Origin: JASJAR01 sp039198225
GTDB lineage: Bacteria > Pseudomonadota > Alphaproteobacteria > Rhodobacterales > Rhodobacteraceae
Assembly: GCA_039198225.1 (NCBI GenBank)
Contig: JBCCTQ010000017.1
Span: forward strand, 18,755 to 82,754
Direction: 5' to 3'
Length of the DNA: 64,000 nucleotides
Program-made: the position numbers and the translations under genes
The notes under the pieces: generated by a model
What the model was told of the DNA's origin: nothing
The model's input: only the letters and a program-made list of their open reading frames with translations
The model's database searches: none
Shown here: one piece after another, positions 25,821 to 34,270 of the stretch
Numbering within the stretch: position 1 is the first letter of the stretch
How the letters are laid out: each line of letters opens with the position of its first letter

Positions 25821-26609
25821 ATGTCTTTCACCCTCGCCACTTGGAACATCAATTCGGTCCGGCTTCGCGAGGCGCTTGTGCTGCGGCTTTTGAAAGAGGA
25901 AGCGCCCGACATTCTCTGCCTTCAGGAATGCAAAAGCCCGGTAGATAAAATCCCTCTCGAAGGGTTTGAGGCGCTGGGCTACGCCCATCTCGTGGCCCGA
26001 GGTCAGAAGGGCTACAACGGCGTTGCGATCCTGTCAAAACTGCCCTTGGAGGATGCCGGCTCAGTCGATTACGCAGGTCTCGGCCATGCGCGGCACGTAG
26101 CGGCCCGGCTTGAGAGCGGGGTTACGGTCGAGAATTTCTACGTTCCGGCGGGCGGCGACAAGCCAGACCGGGAGGTGAACGAAAAGTTCGGCCAAAAGCT
26201 CGATTATCTCACGGCCATGCGGGACGCATTTCACGGCGCACCGCCGAAACGGTCAATTCTCGTGGGCGATCTCAATATCGCGCCGCGCGAGGACGACGTT
26301 TGGTCCCACAAGCAGCTTTTGAAAGTCGTGAGCCACACGCCCATCGAGGTCGAGCATTTGGGCGAGACCCAGGAGGCGGGGTCATGGGTCGACGTCACCC
26401 GGGCCGACATTCCCGAAGGCCAACTCTATTCCTGGTGGTCCTACCGTTCGCCCGATTGGGACGCGGCCGACAAAGGCCGGCGGCTCGACCATGTCTGGGC
26501 CACGCCTGATATAGCCGGTTCGGCCCATGGCTCGCGGATCATGCGCGAGGTGCGGGGCTGGGAGGGTCCATCGGACCACGCGCCGGTCTTTGCAACATTT
26601 GATCTTTGA
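25821..26609 (+). CDS. xth: Exodeoxyribonuclease III
   Basis: 262 residues from ATG at 25821 (GAGGAG upstream). The exonuclease-endonuclease-phosphatase fold is evident: TLATWNINSVRLRE at the N-terminus, DILCLQECK with the metal-binding Glu, GYNGVAILSK, LVGDLNIAPREDDV, and SDHAPVFATFDL at the C-terminus with the catalytic Asp-His. It cleaves DNA at abasic sites and degrades 3' ends during base-excision repair. Convergent with cutA, 3 bases apart. Confidence 0.95.
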   Translation: MSFTLATWNINSVRLREALVLRLLKEEAPDILCLQECKSPVDKIPLEGFEALGYAHLVARGQKGYNGVAILSKLPLEDAGSVDYAGLGHARHVAARLESGVTVENFYVPAGGDKPDREVNEKFGQKLDYLTAMRDAFHGAPPKRSILVGDLNIAPREDDVWSHKQLLKVVSHTPIEVEHLGETQEAGSWVDVTRADIPEGQLYSWWSYRSPDWDAADKGRRLDHVWATPDIAGSAHGSRIMREVRGWEGPSDHAPVFATFDL

Positions 26610-26612
26610 GAC

Positions 26613-26924
26613 CTAGCCGCCGGTTTCGCCGTCGATCCACCGATAAAAGCTCGCAGAGCCTTGGCCCATGGGAAGCGACCAAAGAGCTGGCTCGTCATAG
26701 GGGTGTTTCTCAAGGATCAGCGCGGCCAACGCATCGAAGGCCGCCTCGGTCGATTTGAAAAGAAGCCGGAATTCCGGCTCGTCTTGGACCGCACCTTCCC
26801 AGCGAAACACAGAGCGGATCTCTTCGATATGGACGCAAGCGGCCAGGCGCTGTTCAACGGCCGCTCGGGCGAGTGCTTCAGCGCCCTCTTCCGTGTGGAT
26901 GGTGGTAAAGACCGCGAGGGGCAC
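26613..26924 (-). CDS. cutA: Divalent-cation tolerance protein CutA
   Basis: 103 residues from GTG at 26924. The family blocks are EEGAEALARAAVEQRLAACVHI, IRSVFRWEG, LLFKSTEAAFDAL and HPYDEPALWSLPMGQGSASFYRWI. CutA is a small trimeric PII-like fold protein; its link to copper tolerance in E. coli is indirect. A longer frame upstream is open but only overlaps tetR, so the GTG 8 bases after the tetR stop is preferred. Likely cotranscribed with tetR. Confidence 0.9.
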   Translation of the reverse strand: MPLAVFTTIHTEEGAEALARAAVEQRLAACVHIEEIRSVFRWEGAVQDEPEFRLLFKSTEAAFDALAALILEKHPYDEPALWSLPMGQGSASFYRWIDGETGG

Positions 26925-26932
26925 GGGCCGGG

Positions 26933-27568
26933 TCAGGTGCCGTAGCGGGCGAGAAACATATCGACCGCGCCGGCAATCGTCCGTTCGATTTCTTCTTGGG
27001 AAAATTCCGACCGCATGCCTGAGACCAGCTGGATATGGAGCCCGGCTTTGCAAAGCTCGGGAAACTGGTCGGCCGCAAGCTCGAGGTCGTCGATGGCAAG
27101 TTCGCCCCTATCAACCGCTTCTTGGAAAAACACCGCCAGCACCGCCCGGAGCCGGCCTGGCCCCGTCTCCCAGAATTCGCGCCCAAGGTCGGGAAAACGC
27201 GGGCTTTCGGCCACCACGATCCGGTAGGTCTCCTGGCCCACATCGGACACGAAAAACTGCGACATTCGTCGCCCGGCCTCAAACAAGACCTCCCGCACGG
27301 GGCGCGACCTGTCGATCTCTTCCAGGGCAGCGTCGGTTTGGGCGCGGCACTCCGCCTTGGCGACTTCCATAAAAAGGAGCCGCTTGTCCGAAAAGTAGCT
27401 ATAGAGCGTGGCCTTCGAGACCCCGGCTTCGCGGGCGATCTCGTCTACGCTGGCTCCTTCAAATCCCGCGCGGACAAAAACCGTGCGTGCTCCGGCGATG
27501 ACCTGTTCGACCTTGCGCCCAGCCTTGGGTCGGGGCGGGGCGGAAACCTGGGACGTAAGATCCTTCAT
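26933..27568 (-). CDS. TetR/AcrR family transcriptional regulator
   Basis: 211 residues from ATG at 27568. The N-terminal helix-turn-helix reads VIAGARTVFVRAGFEGASVDEIAREAGVSKATLYSYFSDKRLLF, the classical TetR form. The C-terminal part (SRPVREVLFEAGRRMSQFFVSDVGQETYRIVVAESPRFPDLG) is the AefR-like ligand domain found in several alphaproteobacterial regulators. It is divergent from the S-formylglutathione hydrolase gene, with an inverted repeat between them, so self-regulation and control of that gene are plausible. Ligand unknown. Confidence 0.92.
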   Translation of the reverse strand: MKDLTSQVSAPPRPKAGRKVEQVIAGARTVFVRAGFEGASVDEIAREAGVSKATLYSYFSDKRLLFMEVAKAECRAQTDAALEEIDRSRPVREVLFEAGRRMSQFFVSDVGQETYRIVVAESPRFPDLGREFWETGPGRLRAVLAVFFQEAVDRGELAIDDLELAADQFPELCKAGLHIQLVSGMRSEFSQEEIERTIAGAVDMFLARYGT

Positions 27569-27580
27569 CCAGCATTTATA

Positions 27581-27592
27581 AACCGTTCGGTT
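27581..27592. promoter_or_regulatory. Candidate TetR operator
   Basis: AACCG-TT-CGGTT, an inverted repeat of 5-base arms with a 2-base centre, 12 bases upstream of the tetR ATG, within AT-rich DNA. The spacing and size fit TetR-type operators in the divergent tetR-fghA region. Confidence 0.5.
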
Positions 27593-27669
27593 CAATTTGC
27601 TCAAGCTCTGTGCAAAACCTGTGGCGGAATGATGCGGGCCAGGGTAGCGGTCGGGGAGGAGGGTGCCGG

Positions 27670-28500
27670 ATGGAGATACGGGCGGAACATCGGGCCTTTG
27701 GCGGGCGGCAATTGGTGGTGAGCCACGAAAGCGCAGCGACGGGCACGTCGATGACGTTCGGGTTGTTTCTGCCGGCCGAGGCGGAACGGGCGCCGGTGCC
27801 TGGGCTGATTTATCTCTCGGGTCTCACCTGCACCCATGAAAACGCTATGATAAAATCCGGCGCGCAAGCCCACGCGGCTCGGGTCGGGCTCGCGCTCGTC
27901 TTCCCCGACACCTCGCCCCGGGGCGACGACGTCGCGGACGACGAGGCTTATGATCTCGGCCAGGGCGCGGGATTTTACGTCAACGCCACCGAGGCCCCCT
28001 GGGCACCGCATTATCGCATGTGGGATTATGTGGCCGAAGAGCTCCCCGACCTCTTGGCGAAGCACTTTCCGGTCGATCTCGCGCGATGCGGCCTGACGGG
28101 CCATTCCATGGGCGGGCACGGAGCCCTGACCATCGCCATGGCCTATCCCGAGCGGTTCAAAAGCCTTTCGGCCTTCGCCCCCATCGCCCATCCAACCGCG
28201 AGCGACTGGGGCAGAAAACAGCTCAGCGCCTATCTCGGTTCAGACGAAGCCCTTTGGGTGTCCCATGATGCGACGCACATGATGCGGGAAATGGGTTACC
28301 CGGGCCCGGTATTGGTCGACCAAGGCACCGGCGACGAGTTTCTTCATCTTTTACGGCCCGAAGCGCTTGCCGAAGCCATGGCCGTCCGGCGCCAGCCCGG
28401 CGCGTTCCGGATGCAAGAGGGTTACGACCATTCGTATTTCTTCATCTCGACGTTCATGGCCGACCATATCGCGCACCATGCCGAGGCCCTTGGCGCGTGA
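27670..28500 (+). CDS. fghA: S-formylglutathione hydrolase
   Basis: 276 residues from ATG at 27670. It is an alpha/beta hydrolase with the esterase D pattern: MTFGLFLPAE, YLSGLTCTHENAM, FPDTSPRG, GAGFYVNATEAPW, and the nucleophile Ser146 in GHSMGGHGAL. It hydrolyses S-formylglutathione to formate and glutathione, the last step of glutathione-dependent formaldehyde detoxification. The matching dehydrogenase gene is not in the window. It overlaps the next gene by GTGA. Confidence 0.95.
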   Translation: MEIRAEHRAFGGRQLVVSHESAATGTSMTFGLFLPAEAERAPVPGLIYLSGLTCTHENAMIKSGAQAHAARVGLALVFPDTSPRGDDVADDEAYDLGQGAGFYVNATEAPWAPHYRMWDYVAEELPDLLAKHFPVDLARCGLTGHSMGGHGALTIAMAYPERFKSLSAFAPIAHPTASDWGRKQLSAYLGSDEALWVSHDATHMMREMGYPGPVLVDQGTGDEFLHLLRPEALAEAMAVRRQPGAFRMQEGYDHSYFFISTFMADHIAHHAEALGA

Positions 28501-28949
28501 TCTGGGTTGACGGGGATGCCTGCCCGGTCCGGGCCGAAGCCGAGCGGGTCGCGCTCCGCCAGAAAGTGCCGATGCGGATTGTCTGCAATGGCGGGATCCG
28601 CCCGTCGGAGGCCGAATTGGTCGAAGTGATCTATGTCGATAGCGGGCTCGACGCCGCCGACGACCTCATTGCCGAGCGGGCCGGGCCGGGGGATGTGGTG
28701 GTCACCGGTGATCTCCCCTTGGCCGACCGAGCGCTTTCGGCAGGCGCTAAGGTGCTCAAGCCCGACGGTGAAGAACTGACTGAACGCAATATCTCTGTTC
28801 GGCTCGCGGCGCGGAATGCGGCCGATATCGCCCGCGGCGGCGGGCTCGCCACGATTGAGCATCGCGCCGGCAAAGCCTTCAGCAAGGCCGACCGCGCGCG
28901 GTTTTCCGAAGCGCTTGACCGGGTTCTCAAAGAGGTGGGGCGGGCATGA
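28497..28949 (+). CDS. YaiI/YqxD family protein (DUF188)
   Basis: 150 residues from GTG at 28497 (GTGA overlap with fghA). Family marks: IWVDGDACPVRAEAERVA at the N-terminus, DAADDLIAERAGPGDVVVTGDLPLADRAL in the middle, and LKPDGEELTERNI. The fold is PIN-like and the acidic residues could bind metal, but no activity is established for the family. Translationally coupled on both sides. Confidence 0.92.
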   Translation: MIWVDGDACPVRAEAERVALRQKVPMRIVCNGGIRPSEAELVEVIYVDSGLDAADDLIAERAGPGDVVVTGDLPLADRALSAGAKVLKPDGEELTERNISVRLAARNAADIARGGGLATIEHRAGKAFSKADRARFSEALDRVLKEVGRA

Positions 28950-29548
28950 TCGAAGCTGTGATATTCGACATCGGCAATGTGTTGATCGGCTGGCACCCCG
29001 AGCGGTATTACGATGCCGCCTATGGGCCCGAGCGGCGCGAAGCTCTCTTCGAGGCGGTGGATCTTCACGACGTCAACGACCGGATCGACCGGGGGGCTGA
29101 CTTTCGCGAGACGATTTATGCCGCCGCCGAAGCACAGCCCGAATGGGGCCAAGAGATCCGGGATTGGCATGACAAATGGCTCGAGCTTGCTGGTCCGGTG
29201 ATCGAACCGAGCGTCGAGCTTTTGCTGGCGCTGCGGGCAAAGAAGTTTCCCGTATTTGCGCTCACCAATTTCGGTGTTGGCAGTTTCCAAGTGGCAGAAG
29301 CCGAGTGGGGTTTCTTAAAAGAATTTGACCGCCGCTATGTGTCGGGGGCGATGAAGACCGCCAAACCAGACCCGGAGATTTACGCCATGGTCGAGGCCGA
29401 CTGCCGGGTGGCGCCGGAAAGGCTGTTTTTCACCGACGATCGGCCAGAGAACATCGAGGCGGCCGCGGCTCGGGGCTGGCAGACCCATCTTTTTGAAGGG
29501 ACCGAGGGGTTGGCGGCGCGGCTGAGATCCGAGGGGCTCTTGCCGTGA
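28946..29548 (+). CDS. HAD superfamily (IA type) hydrolase
   Basis: 200 residues, overlapping the YaiI gene by ATGA. HAD motif I is FDIGNVLIGW (Asp nucleophile near residue 7), motif II is ALTNFG, the Lys-containing motif III is SGAMKTAKPDPEIY and motif IV is FFTDDRPENIEAA. The cap is alpha-helical. The dehalogenase/phosphatase-type substrate is unknown. Close relatives resemble YihX-like sugar-phosphate phosphatases. Confidence 0.9.
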   Translation: MIEAVIFDIGNVLIGWHPERYYDAAYGPERREALFEAVDLHDVNDRIDRGADFRETIYAAAEAQPEWGQEIRDWHDKWLELAGPVIEPSVELLLALRAKKFPVFALTNFGVGSFQVAEAEWGFLKEFDRRYVSGAMKTAKPDPEIYAMVEADCRVAPERLFFTDDRPENIEAAAARGWQTHLFEGTEGLAARLRSEGLLP

Positions 29549-29567
29549 GGCGGAGCCGAGCCCTGGC

Positions 29568-30470
29568 GTGAGCGTCGCTCTTCTCGGACTTCTCGTTCTC
29601 CTCCTTCCCTTCGCCATCGAGGCGTTCCGGCGCCCGGTCGAAGCGCGGCGCGACGGCACGGAGCGGCTGGTCGCGCTACCGGATGGGGCAACCCACATCG
29701 TCATTGAGGGGCCTGAAGACGGGCCGGTCATTGTCCTGATCCATGGGCTTTTGACCCCCTCGTTTCTATTTTCAGGGGTCGCACCGCTTCTTTGTCAAGC
29801 GGGCTACCGCGTGGTTCGCTATGACCTTTACGGGCGCGGCCTGTCGGACCGGCCGAAGCAACGCCAGGATATGGATCTTTTTCTTCGCCAGCTCGACGGG
29901 GTATTGGCCAACACTGGTGCTGGCCGGGATTTGATCCTTCTCGGCTATTCCATGGGCGGGGTCATTGCTGCAGGGGCGGCGGCCCGCGACCCCGACGCGG
30001 TGCGGGCGGTTCTACTGGTTGCCCCGGCGGGGCTTGGAACCATAAAAGTGCCGCCGGTATTTCTAGCCCCACTTTTGGGCGATTGGCTGGTCCGCCTCGT
30101 CGGCGGCGTGGCGCTCCGCAAGCGAATGGCTGAGGGCCCCCAAGTCCCCTCCGCGATCCCGGATATCGCCCGCCGGGAGGCCGAGGAAACCCGAGTTCGA
30201 GGATTTCTACCGGCGGTCCTTTCAGCCATGCGGCACAGCCTCAACCGCGATATGGGCGAAGAGTACCGCCGCCTTGCCGCCGCCGGGACACCGATCCTCG
30301 CCATTTGGGCCGGGGATGACGGGACGATCCCTCAAACCTCGCCTGGGCGTCTTGCCGAGCTCAACGCCCGGGCGCGCCATCACCAGATCGACGGGGCCGG
30401 CCACGGAGTGATCCATACGCGCCCTGGCGAGGTAGCCGCCGAAATCCTGAAGTTTCTGAAGTCGGCCTAG
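29568..30470 (+). CDS. Alpha/beta hydrolase with N-terminal membrane anchor
   Basis: 300 residues from GTG at 29568. A single hydrophobic segment (VALLGLLVLLLPFAIEAF) begins the protein, then the hydrolase core: VILIHGLLTPSFLF with the oxyanion HG, nucleophile Ser in LGYSMGGV, and the catalytic His near the end in GAGHGVIHTRPG. Likely a membrane-anchored esterase or lipase facing the periplasm; substrate unknown. Probably the last gene of the fghA operon, 19 bases after the HAD gene. Confidence 0.87.
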   Translation: MSVALLGLLVLLLPFAIEAFRRPVEARRDGTERLVALPDGATHIVIEGPEDGPVIVLIHGLLTPSFLFSGVAPLLCQAGYRVVRYDLYGRGLSDRPKQRQDMDLFLRQLDGVLANTGAGRDLILLGYSMGGVIAAGAAARDPDAVRAVLLVAPAGLGTIKVPPVFLAPLLGDWLVRLVGGVALRKRMAEGPQVPSAIPDIARREAEETRVRGFLPAVLSAMRHSLNRDMGEEYRRLAAAGTPILAIWAGDDGTIPQTSPGRLAELNARARHHQIDGAGHGVIHTRPGEVAAEILKFLKSA

Positions 30471-30545
30471 GAAGGGCCCGTTCGGCGACTTAGGACGGTA
30501 CTTGCGGCGCGGCGCCGTTTTTCGCCGGATTAGTCCAACGCTGCC

Positions 30546-31790
30546 TTAGGTCACCGCGGGCGCCCCGTAGGGTCGTTCGCGCACCGGCAGATGGACAATC
30601 GCCGAAAACGCCCCAACCGCGACCCCGATCCACCACACAAGCTCGTATCCGCCGGTCATGTCGTAGAGGCGACCGCCGAGCCAGACGCCGATGAACGACC
30701 CGATCTGGTGCGACAGAAACACAAACCCATAAAGCGTGCCCATGTAACGGATCCCGTAGATATGGGCCACCAGCCCACTGGTAAGGGGCACCGTTGCGAG
30801 CCAAAGCGCCCCCATGAACACCGAAAATAGCAGCACCGAGACCGGCGTGATCGGGAACATGAAAAAGAGTGCCGCAACAATCGTCCGACCCGCATAGATC
30901 CCGGCCAGGAGGTATTTTTTCGTGTAGCGCTTCCCGAGCCAACCTGCCGCGAGCGTGCCGCCAATATTGGCAAGCCCAATGAGCGAGATCGCCACAGCGC
31001 CCAGGGCCGAGGTGGTGGTTACGCCGATGGAATGGAGCGCTGAGCCAGGTGCTATCGGCCCGCAAAGCTCTGTCACGAGGGCCGGGAAATGGGCCGTGAT
31101 GAAGGCAAGCTGATAGCCGCACGAGAAAAAGCCGAGAAAGATCAGCCCGTAAGAGGGGTCACGGAAGGCGCGGATCAAGACCGTCCCGAGGCTCTCCTCA
31201 AGCTCGGCGCGGCTGACCCGTTCAGGGGCCCGCATCCAGGGCAGAACGAGAAGGATGGCCAGTATCGACGCGGCGAAGACGAGAAAGACCGATTGCCAGG
31301 GCATAACCTGTAGGAGGAATTCGGCCGTTGGGGCGCCGACAACCTGGCCGGCCGATCCGGCAGCGGTCGCAATGGCGAGGGCCATTGAACGGTGTTCATC
31401 CGATGCGGCGCGACCCACCACCGCAAGGATGACGCCGAAGCCCGTGCCAGCGATGCCGAACCCGATGGCCATGTTCCAGAATTGATGGGCCTCGGGTGAC
31501 GTCGAAAAGGCCGAGAGCGTCAGCCCCAGCGCATAGGTCACCCCACCGAGAATGATCGCCTTCCGGTCGCCGATCTTCTCGCCCACCGCGCCAAAAAGTG
31601 GCTGACCTATCCCCCAAAAGAGGTTCTGGATCGCGATCGCGAGCGAAAACTCCGCCCGAAGCCAGCCGAATTCGTCGGCGATGGGGATTTGGAACACGCC
31701 GAAGGAGGCCCGGATTGCAAAGGAAACGAGCATGATAGCGCATCCGGCTATGAGAACCGGTGTGATGAGGGGCGCGCGCGCTTCGGCCAT
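30546..31790 (-). CDS. MFS transporter
   Basis: 414 residues from the ATG at 31790, preceded by GGAGGTG (a GTG three codons earlier lacks such a site). About 12 hydrophobic helices, with MFS signature FGAVGEKIGDRKAI in the loop after helix 2 and the matching AGWLGKRYTKKYLLAG after helix 8. It resembles the NarK/OFA-like monocarboxylate group (SFGVFQIPIADEFGWLRAEFSLAIAIQNL). Substrate unknown. Divergent from zapE. Confidence 0.88.
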   Translation of the reverse strand: MAEARAPLITPVLIAGCAIMLVSFAIRASFGVFQIPIADEFGWLRAEFSLAIAIQNLFWGIGQPLFGAVGEKIGDRKAIILGGVTYALGLTLSAFSTSPEAHQFWNMAIGFGIAGTGFGVILAVVGRAASDEHRSMALAIATAAGSAGQVVGAPTAEFLLQVMPWQSVFLVFAASILAILLVLPWMRAPERVSRAELEESLGTVLIRAFRDPSYGLIFLGFFSCGYQLAFITAHFPALVTELCGPIAPGSALHSIGVTTTSALGAVAISLIGLANIGGTLAAGWLGKRYTKKYLLAGIYAGRTIVAALFFMFPITPVSVLLFSVFMGALWLATVPLTSGLVAHIYGIRYMGTLYGFVFLSHQIGSFIGVWLGGRLYDMTGGYELVWWIGVAVGAFSAIVHLPVRERPYGAPAVT

Positions 31791-31925
31791 AGGAAACACC
31801 TCCGTCGATCAACATCGCTGAATCGTCGACGCGGTCAAATGCGTTTTCGTGATACTAACCATCGGGCTTGCAAATCATTGGGCGACGGGCTTTCCCTCAA
31901 TCGGCGCTCTGCCTAGGGACGGGCC

Positions 31926-33005
31926 ATGGACGGTCAAAGCGTACTCGATATTTACGACGCCCGTGTGGAAGCAGGCGATCTTCACCGCGACGCGGCCCAG
32001 GAAGCGCTCTTGGCTCGCCTCGACGGGGTGGCGGACGCGCTAACGGTCGCGCCAGCCGGCGGGCTTCGAGGGCTCTTTGCAAAGCGGCCCGAGGCGCCCA
32101 AGGGCCTCTATGTTTGGGGCGGGGTCGGGCGCGGCAAGTCCATGGTGATGGATCTCTTCTTCGAAGCCGCCCCTGTCGACGGAAAACGGCGGGTTCATTT
32201 TCATGCATTCATGCAAGACGTCCAAGCCGGGCTCGACGCGGCCCGAAAGGACGGAGCGCAAGATGCGTTGGTGCCAGTGGCCGACAGCATCGCCAAGGGG
32301 CTTCAGCTCCTCTGTTTTGATGAAGTCCAGATCACCGATATTGCCGACGCGATGATTGTCGGGCGTTTGTTCGAGCGGCTCATGGATGCGGGCGTGGTTA
32401 TCGTGGCGACGTCAAACCGCCCGCCCAGGGATCTTTATAAGGACGGGCTCAACCGCGACCTGTTCTTGCCTTTCATCGATCTTCTGGAGACGCGCCTCGA
32501 GGTTTGGGAGATGGCATCCGAAACCGATTATCGCCAGACCAAAATCGGCGATGAGACGACGTATTATTGGCCCGTAGACCATGCCGCCCGGACCGCGGCC
32601 GACCGGATATGGGCCGAGCTTGGCGGGACGCCGAAAACCGAGGGCCTGACCCTCCGGGTGAAAGGCCGGGACGTGGAAATTACGCAGTACATCAACGGGG
32701 TGTCGAGGTCGCGCTTCTATGCGCTTTGCGGCAAACCCCTGGGCCCGGCCGATTATCTCGCGATCGCCGAGGTAACGCGGGTGATGATCCTCGACGATAT
32801 CCCGCGCCTTTCGAGCGAGAATTTCAACGAGGCGAGGCGCTTTGTGACCTTGATAGACGCGCTCTATGAGGCTCGGGTCCGGCTCGTCGCAAGCGCCGCT
32901 GACCGGCCCGAAGCGCTCTATCTCGAAGGCGAAGGGACGTTCGAGTTTGAACGCACGGCTAGCCGTCTCCGCGAAATGACGGGCGGGGCGTTTGGGGCAG
33001 GCTAG
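31926..33005 (+). CDS. zapE: Cell division protein ZapE (AFG1-like ATPase)
   Basis: 359 residues. Walker A is GVGRGKSMVMDLF near residue 62, Walker B is LLCFDEVQITDIADAMI, sensor segment VATSNRPPRDLYKDGLNR, and a C-terminal RFYALCGKPLGPADYLAI and EARVRLVASA. These are typical of ZapE/AFG1, an ATPase that in E. coli destabilises FtsZ polymers under stress and in mitochondria serves protein quality control. It overlaps the convergent ATP-grasp gene by 4 bases at the 3' ends. Confidence 0.95.
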   Translation: MDGQSVLDIYDARVEAGDLHRDAAQEALLARLDGVADALTVAPAGGLRGLFAKRPEAPKGLYVWGGVGRGKSMVMDLFFEAAPVDGKRRVHFHAFMQDVQAGLDAARKDGAQDALVPVADSIAKGLQLLCFDEVQITDIADAMIVGRLFERLMDAGVVIVATSNRPPRDLYKDGLNRDLFLPFIDLLETRLEVWEMASETDYRQTKIGDETTYYWPVDHAARTAADRIWAELGGTPKTEGLTLRVKGRDVEITQYINGVSRSRFYALCGKPLGPADYLAIAEVTRVMILDDIPRLSSENFNEARRFVTLIDALYEARVRLVASAADRPEALYLEGEGTFEFERTASRLREMTGGAFGAG

Positions 33006-34195
33006 GAAATGGCCCGCTCAAGCATGGCTTTGAACGCGTGGAAGACCCGGTGCATATGCGCCTGTTTGTAAGGAAAGGTCTCGGGGCTATCCATGTCGTG
33101 GATAATGAGCGCGTTATCAGCTTCGAATACAACGAGGTTTCCGTCCCAGTCTTCGGCGCAATCAATGCCGAAATAATCAAGCCCAATCCCTCGGGCGAGC
33201 GTTTCCAATGCGCGGGCATGCCGTTTGGAAAATGAGGCCGCAAACTGGTCCATGAAGGCGGCCTCTTCGGTGCGCTTTTCGGCGGAGGCTTCCATCTCGG
33301 CATTCATATACCACACGTCCCACTGGTCGGAGATCGCCATGTGGCAGGGGTAGGCCTGACCCTCCACAAAGACGACGCGGTACTTTCGGAAACTTCCATC
33401 GTGGGCGGAGGCGTAGTCGATGAATTCGGAGACGAAGAATTGCGCTTCGTCTCGGCCGCTCAGATAGGTCTGAAATTCATCCTTGGAATTGATTTTTTGA
33501 AGGCCCATTCCCGCGTGGGAGCCCACGGGGCGGATCACATAAGGATAATCCCCGATCGCTTGTACCTCTGGCGATCCATCCTTGAGCGCGGCCCCCAGGC
33601 TCTCCCGGTCGAGCCGGAGCGTGCGGGGAAAGCGAAGCCCCTCGGCGTCCTCAAATCGTGTCGGCAAACAATCCCTCTCAAGCCGCACGAAAGTGTCGGG
33701 CAAATTGAGAACCGGCCCATTGCTCTCCCCGTGGAGGCGTCGGACCTGCTCAAAAAAAGCCTCGGCACCAGGGGCATCGGCAGGGGCCGCGCAGAAGGCC
33801 ACATCATGGGCGGGCAGCGGCAACTCGCCCGCATTCCTTCCAGGGCTCGGATAGCAGGTGATGATATCGAACTCATTGCCCGGCAGCAGAAATTCGATCG
33901 GGGTGTTCCCGCCCATATGGATCGGGGCTGCAAAGACAAGGAGTGTCTTTCGCGACGCCCGGCCACGGAAGGTGCGGAAGATCCGACAGGTCTCGAAGGC
34001 GCGGGATTGCCACTCAAGGCCGATCTCAAGATTGCCCTGAAGTTGTTCGATGAACGATAGATCCATGAAGGTTCCGGCGCTTGCCGTGCCGTTCACGCAA
34101 TGGGCCATCAATTCTGCCCGAAACGGCGCCAGGTCCACGCCTTGAAATGCAATTTGGGTCAGGGCGGCGAGGCCCAGTCTCGGCTGAGGTTCCAT
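33002..34195 (-). CDS. ATP-grasp domain protein of unknown substrate
   Basis: 397 residues from ATG at 34195 (AGGTG upstream; an ATG 25 codons earlier is also open). The first 100 residues resemble a helical-repeat tail; the rest has a RimK-like ATP-grasp core: VIRPVGSHAGMGLQKI (nucleotide-loop), FFVSEFIDYASAHDGSFRKYRVVFVEGQAYPCHMAI, and FGIDCAEDWDGNLVVFEADNALIIHDMD with acidic metal ligands. Such enzymes join a carboxylate to an amine or thiol using ATP. It follows folC and accD on the same strand and may be cotranscribed; the product is unknown. Confidence 0.8.
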   Translation of the reverse strand: MEPQPRLGLAALTQIAFQGVDLAPFRAELMAHCVNGTASAGTFMDLSFIEQLQGNLEIGLEWQSRAFETCRIFRTFRGRASRKTLLVFAAPIHMGGNTPIEFLLPGNEFDIITCYPSPGRNAGELPLPAHDVAFCAAPADAPGAEAFFEQVRRLHGESNGPVLNLPDTFVRLERDCLPTRFEDAEGLRFPRTLRLDRESLGAALKDGSPEVQAIGDYPYVIRPVGSHAGMGLQKINSKDEFQTYLSGRDEAQFFVSEFIDYASAHDGSFRKYRVVFVEGQAYPCHMAISDQWDVWYMNAEMEASAEKRTEEAAFMDQFAASFSKRHARALETLARGIGLDYFGIDCAEDWDGNLVVFEADNALIIHDMDSPETFPYKQAHMHRVFHAFKAMLERAIS

Positions 34196-34270
34196 TCTGG
34201 CACCTATTGTCTCGGATGCCAGATCTGCAGCAATAACCTTAATGAACGGTCTATTCGGCCAAAGCCCCAA

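Noticed and set aside
30471..30545. GC-rich dyad followed by TTTTT as a terminator after the alpha/beta hydrolase gene
   Set aside because: The possible stem is only about 4 bp with a 5-base loop, too weak to call.
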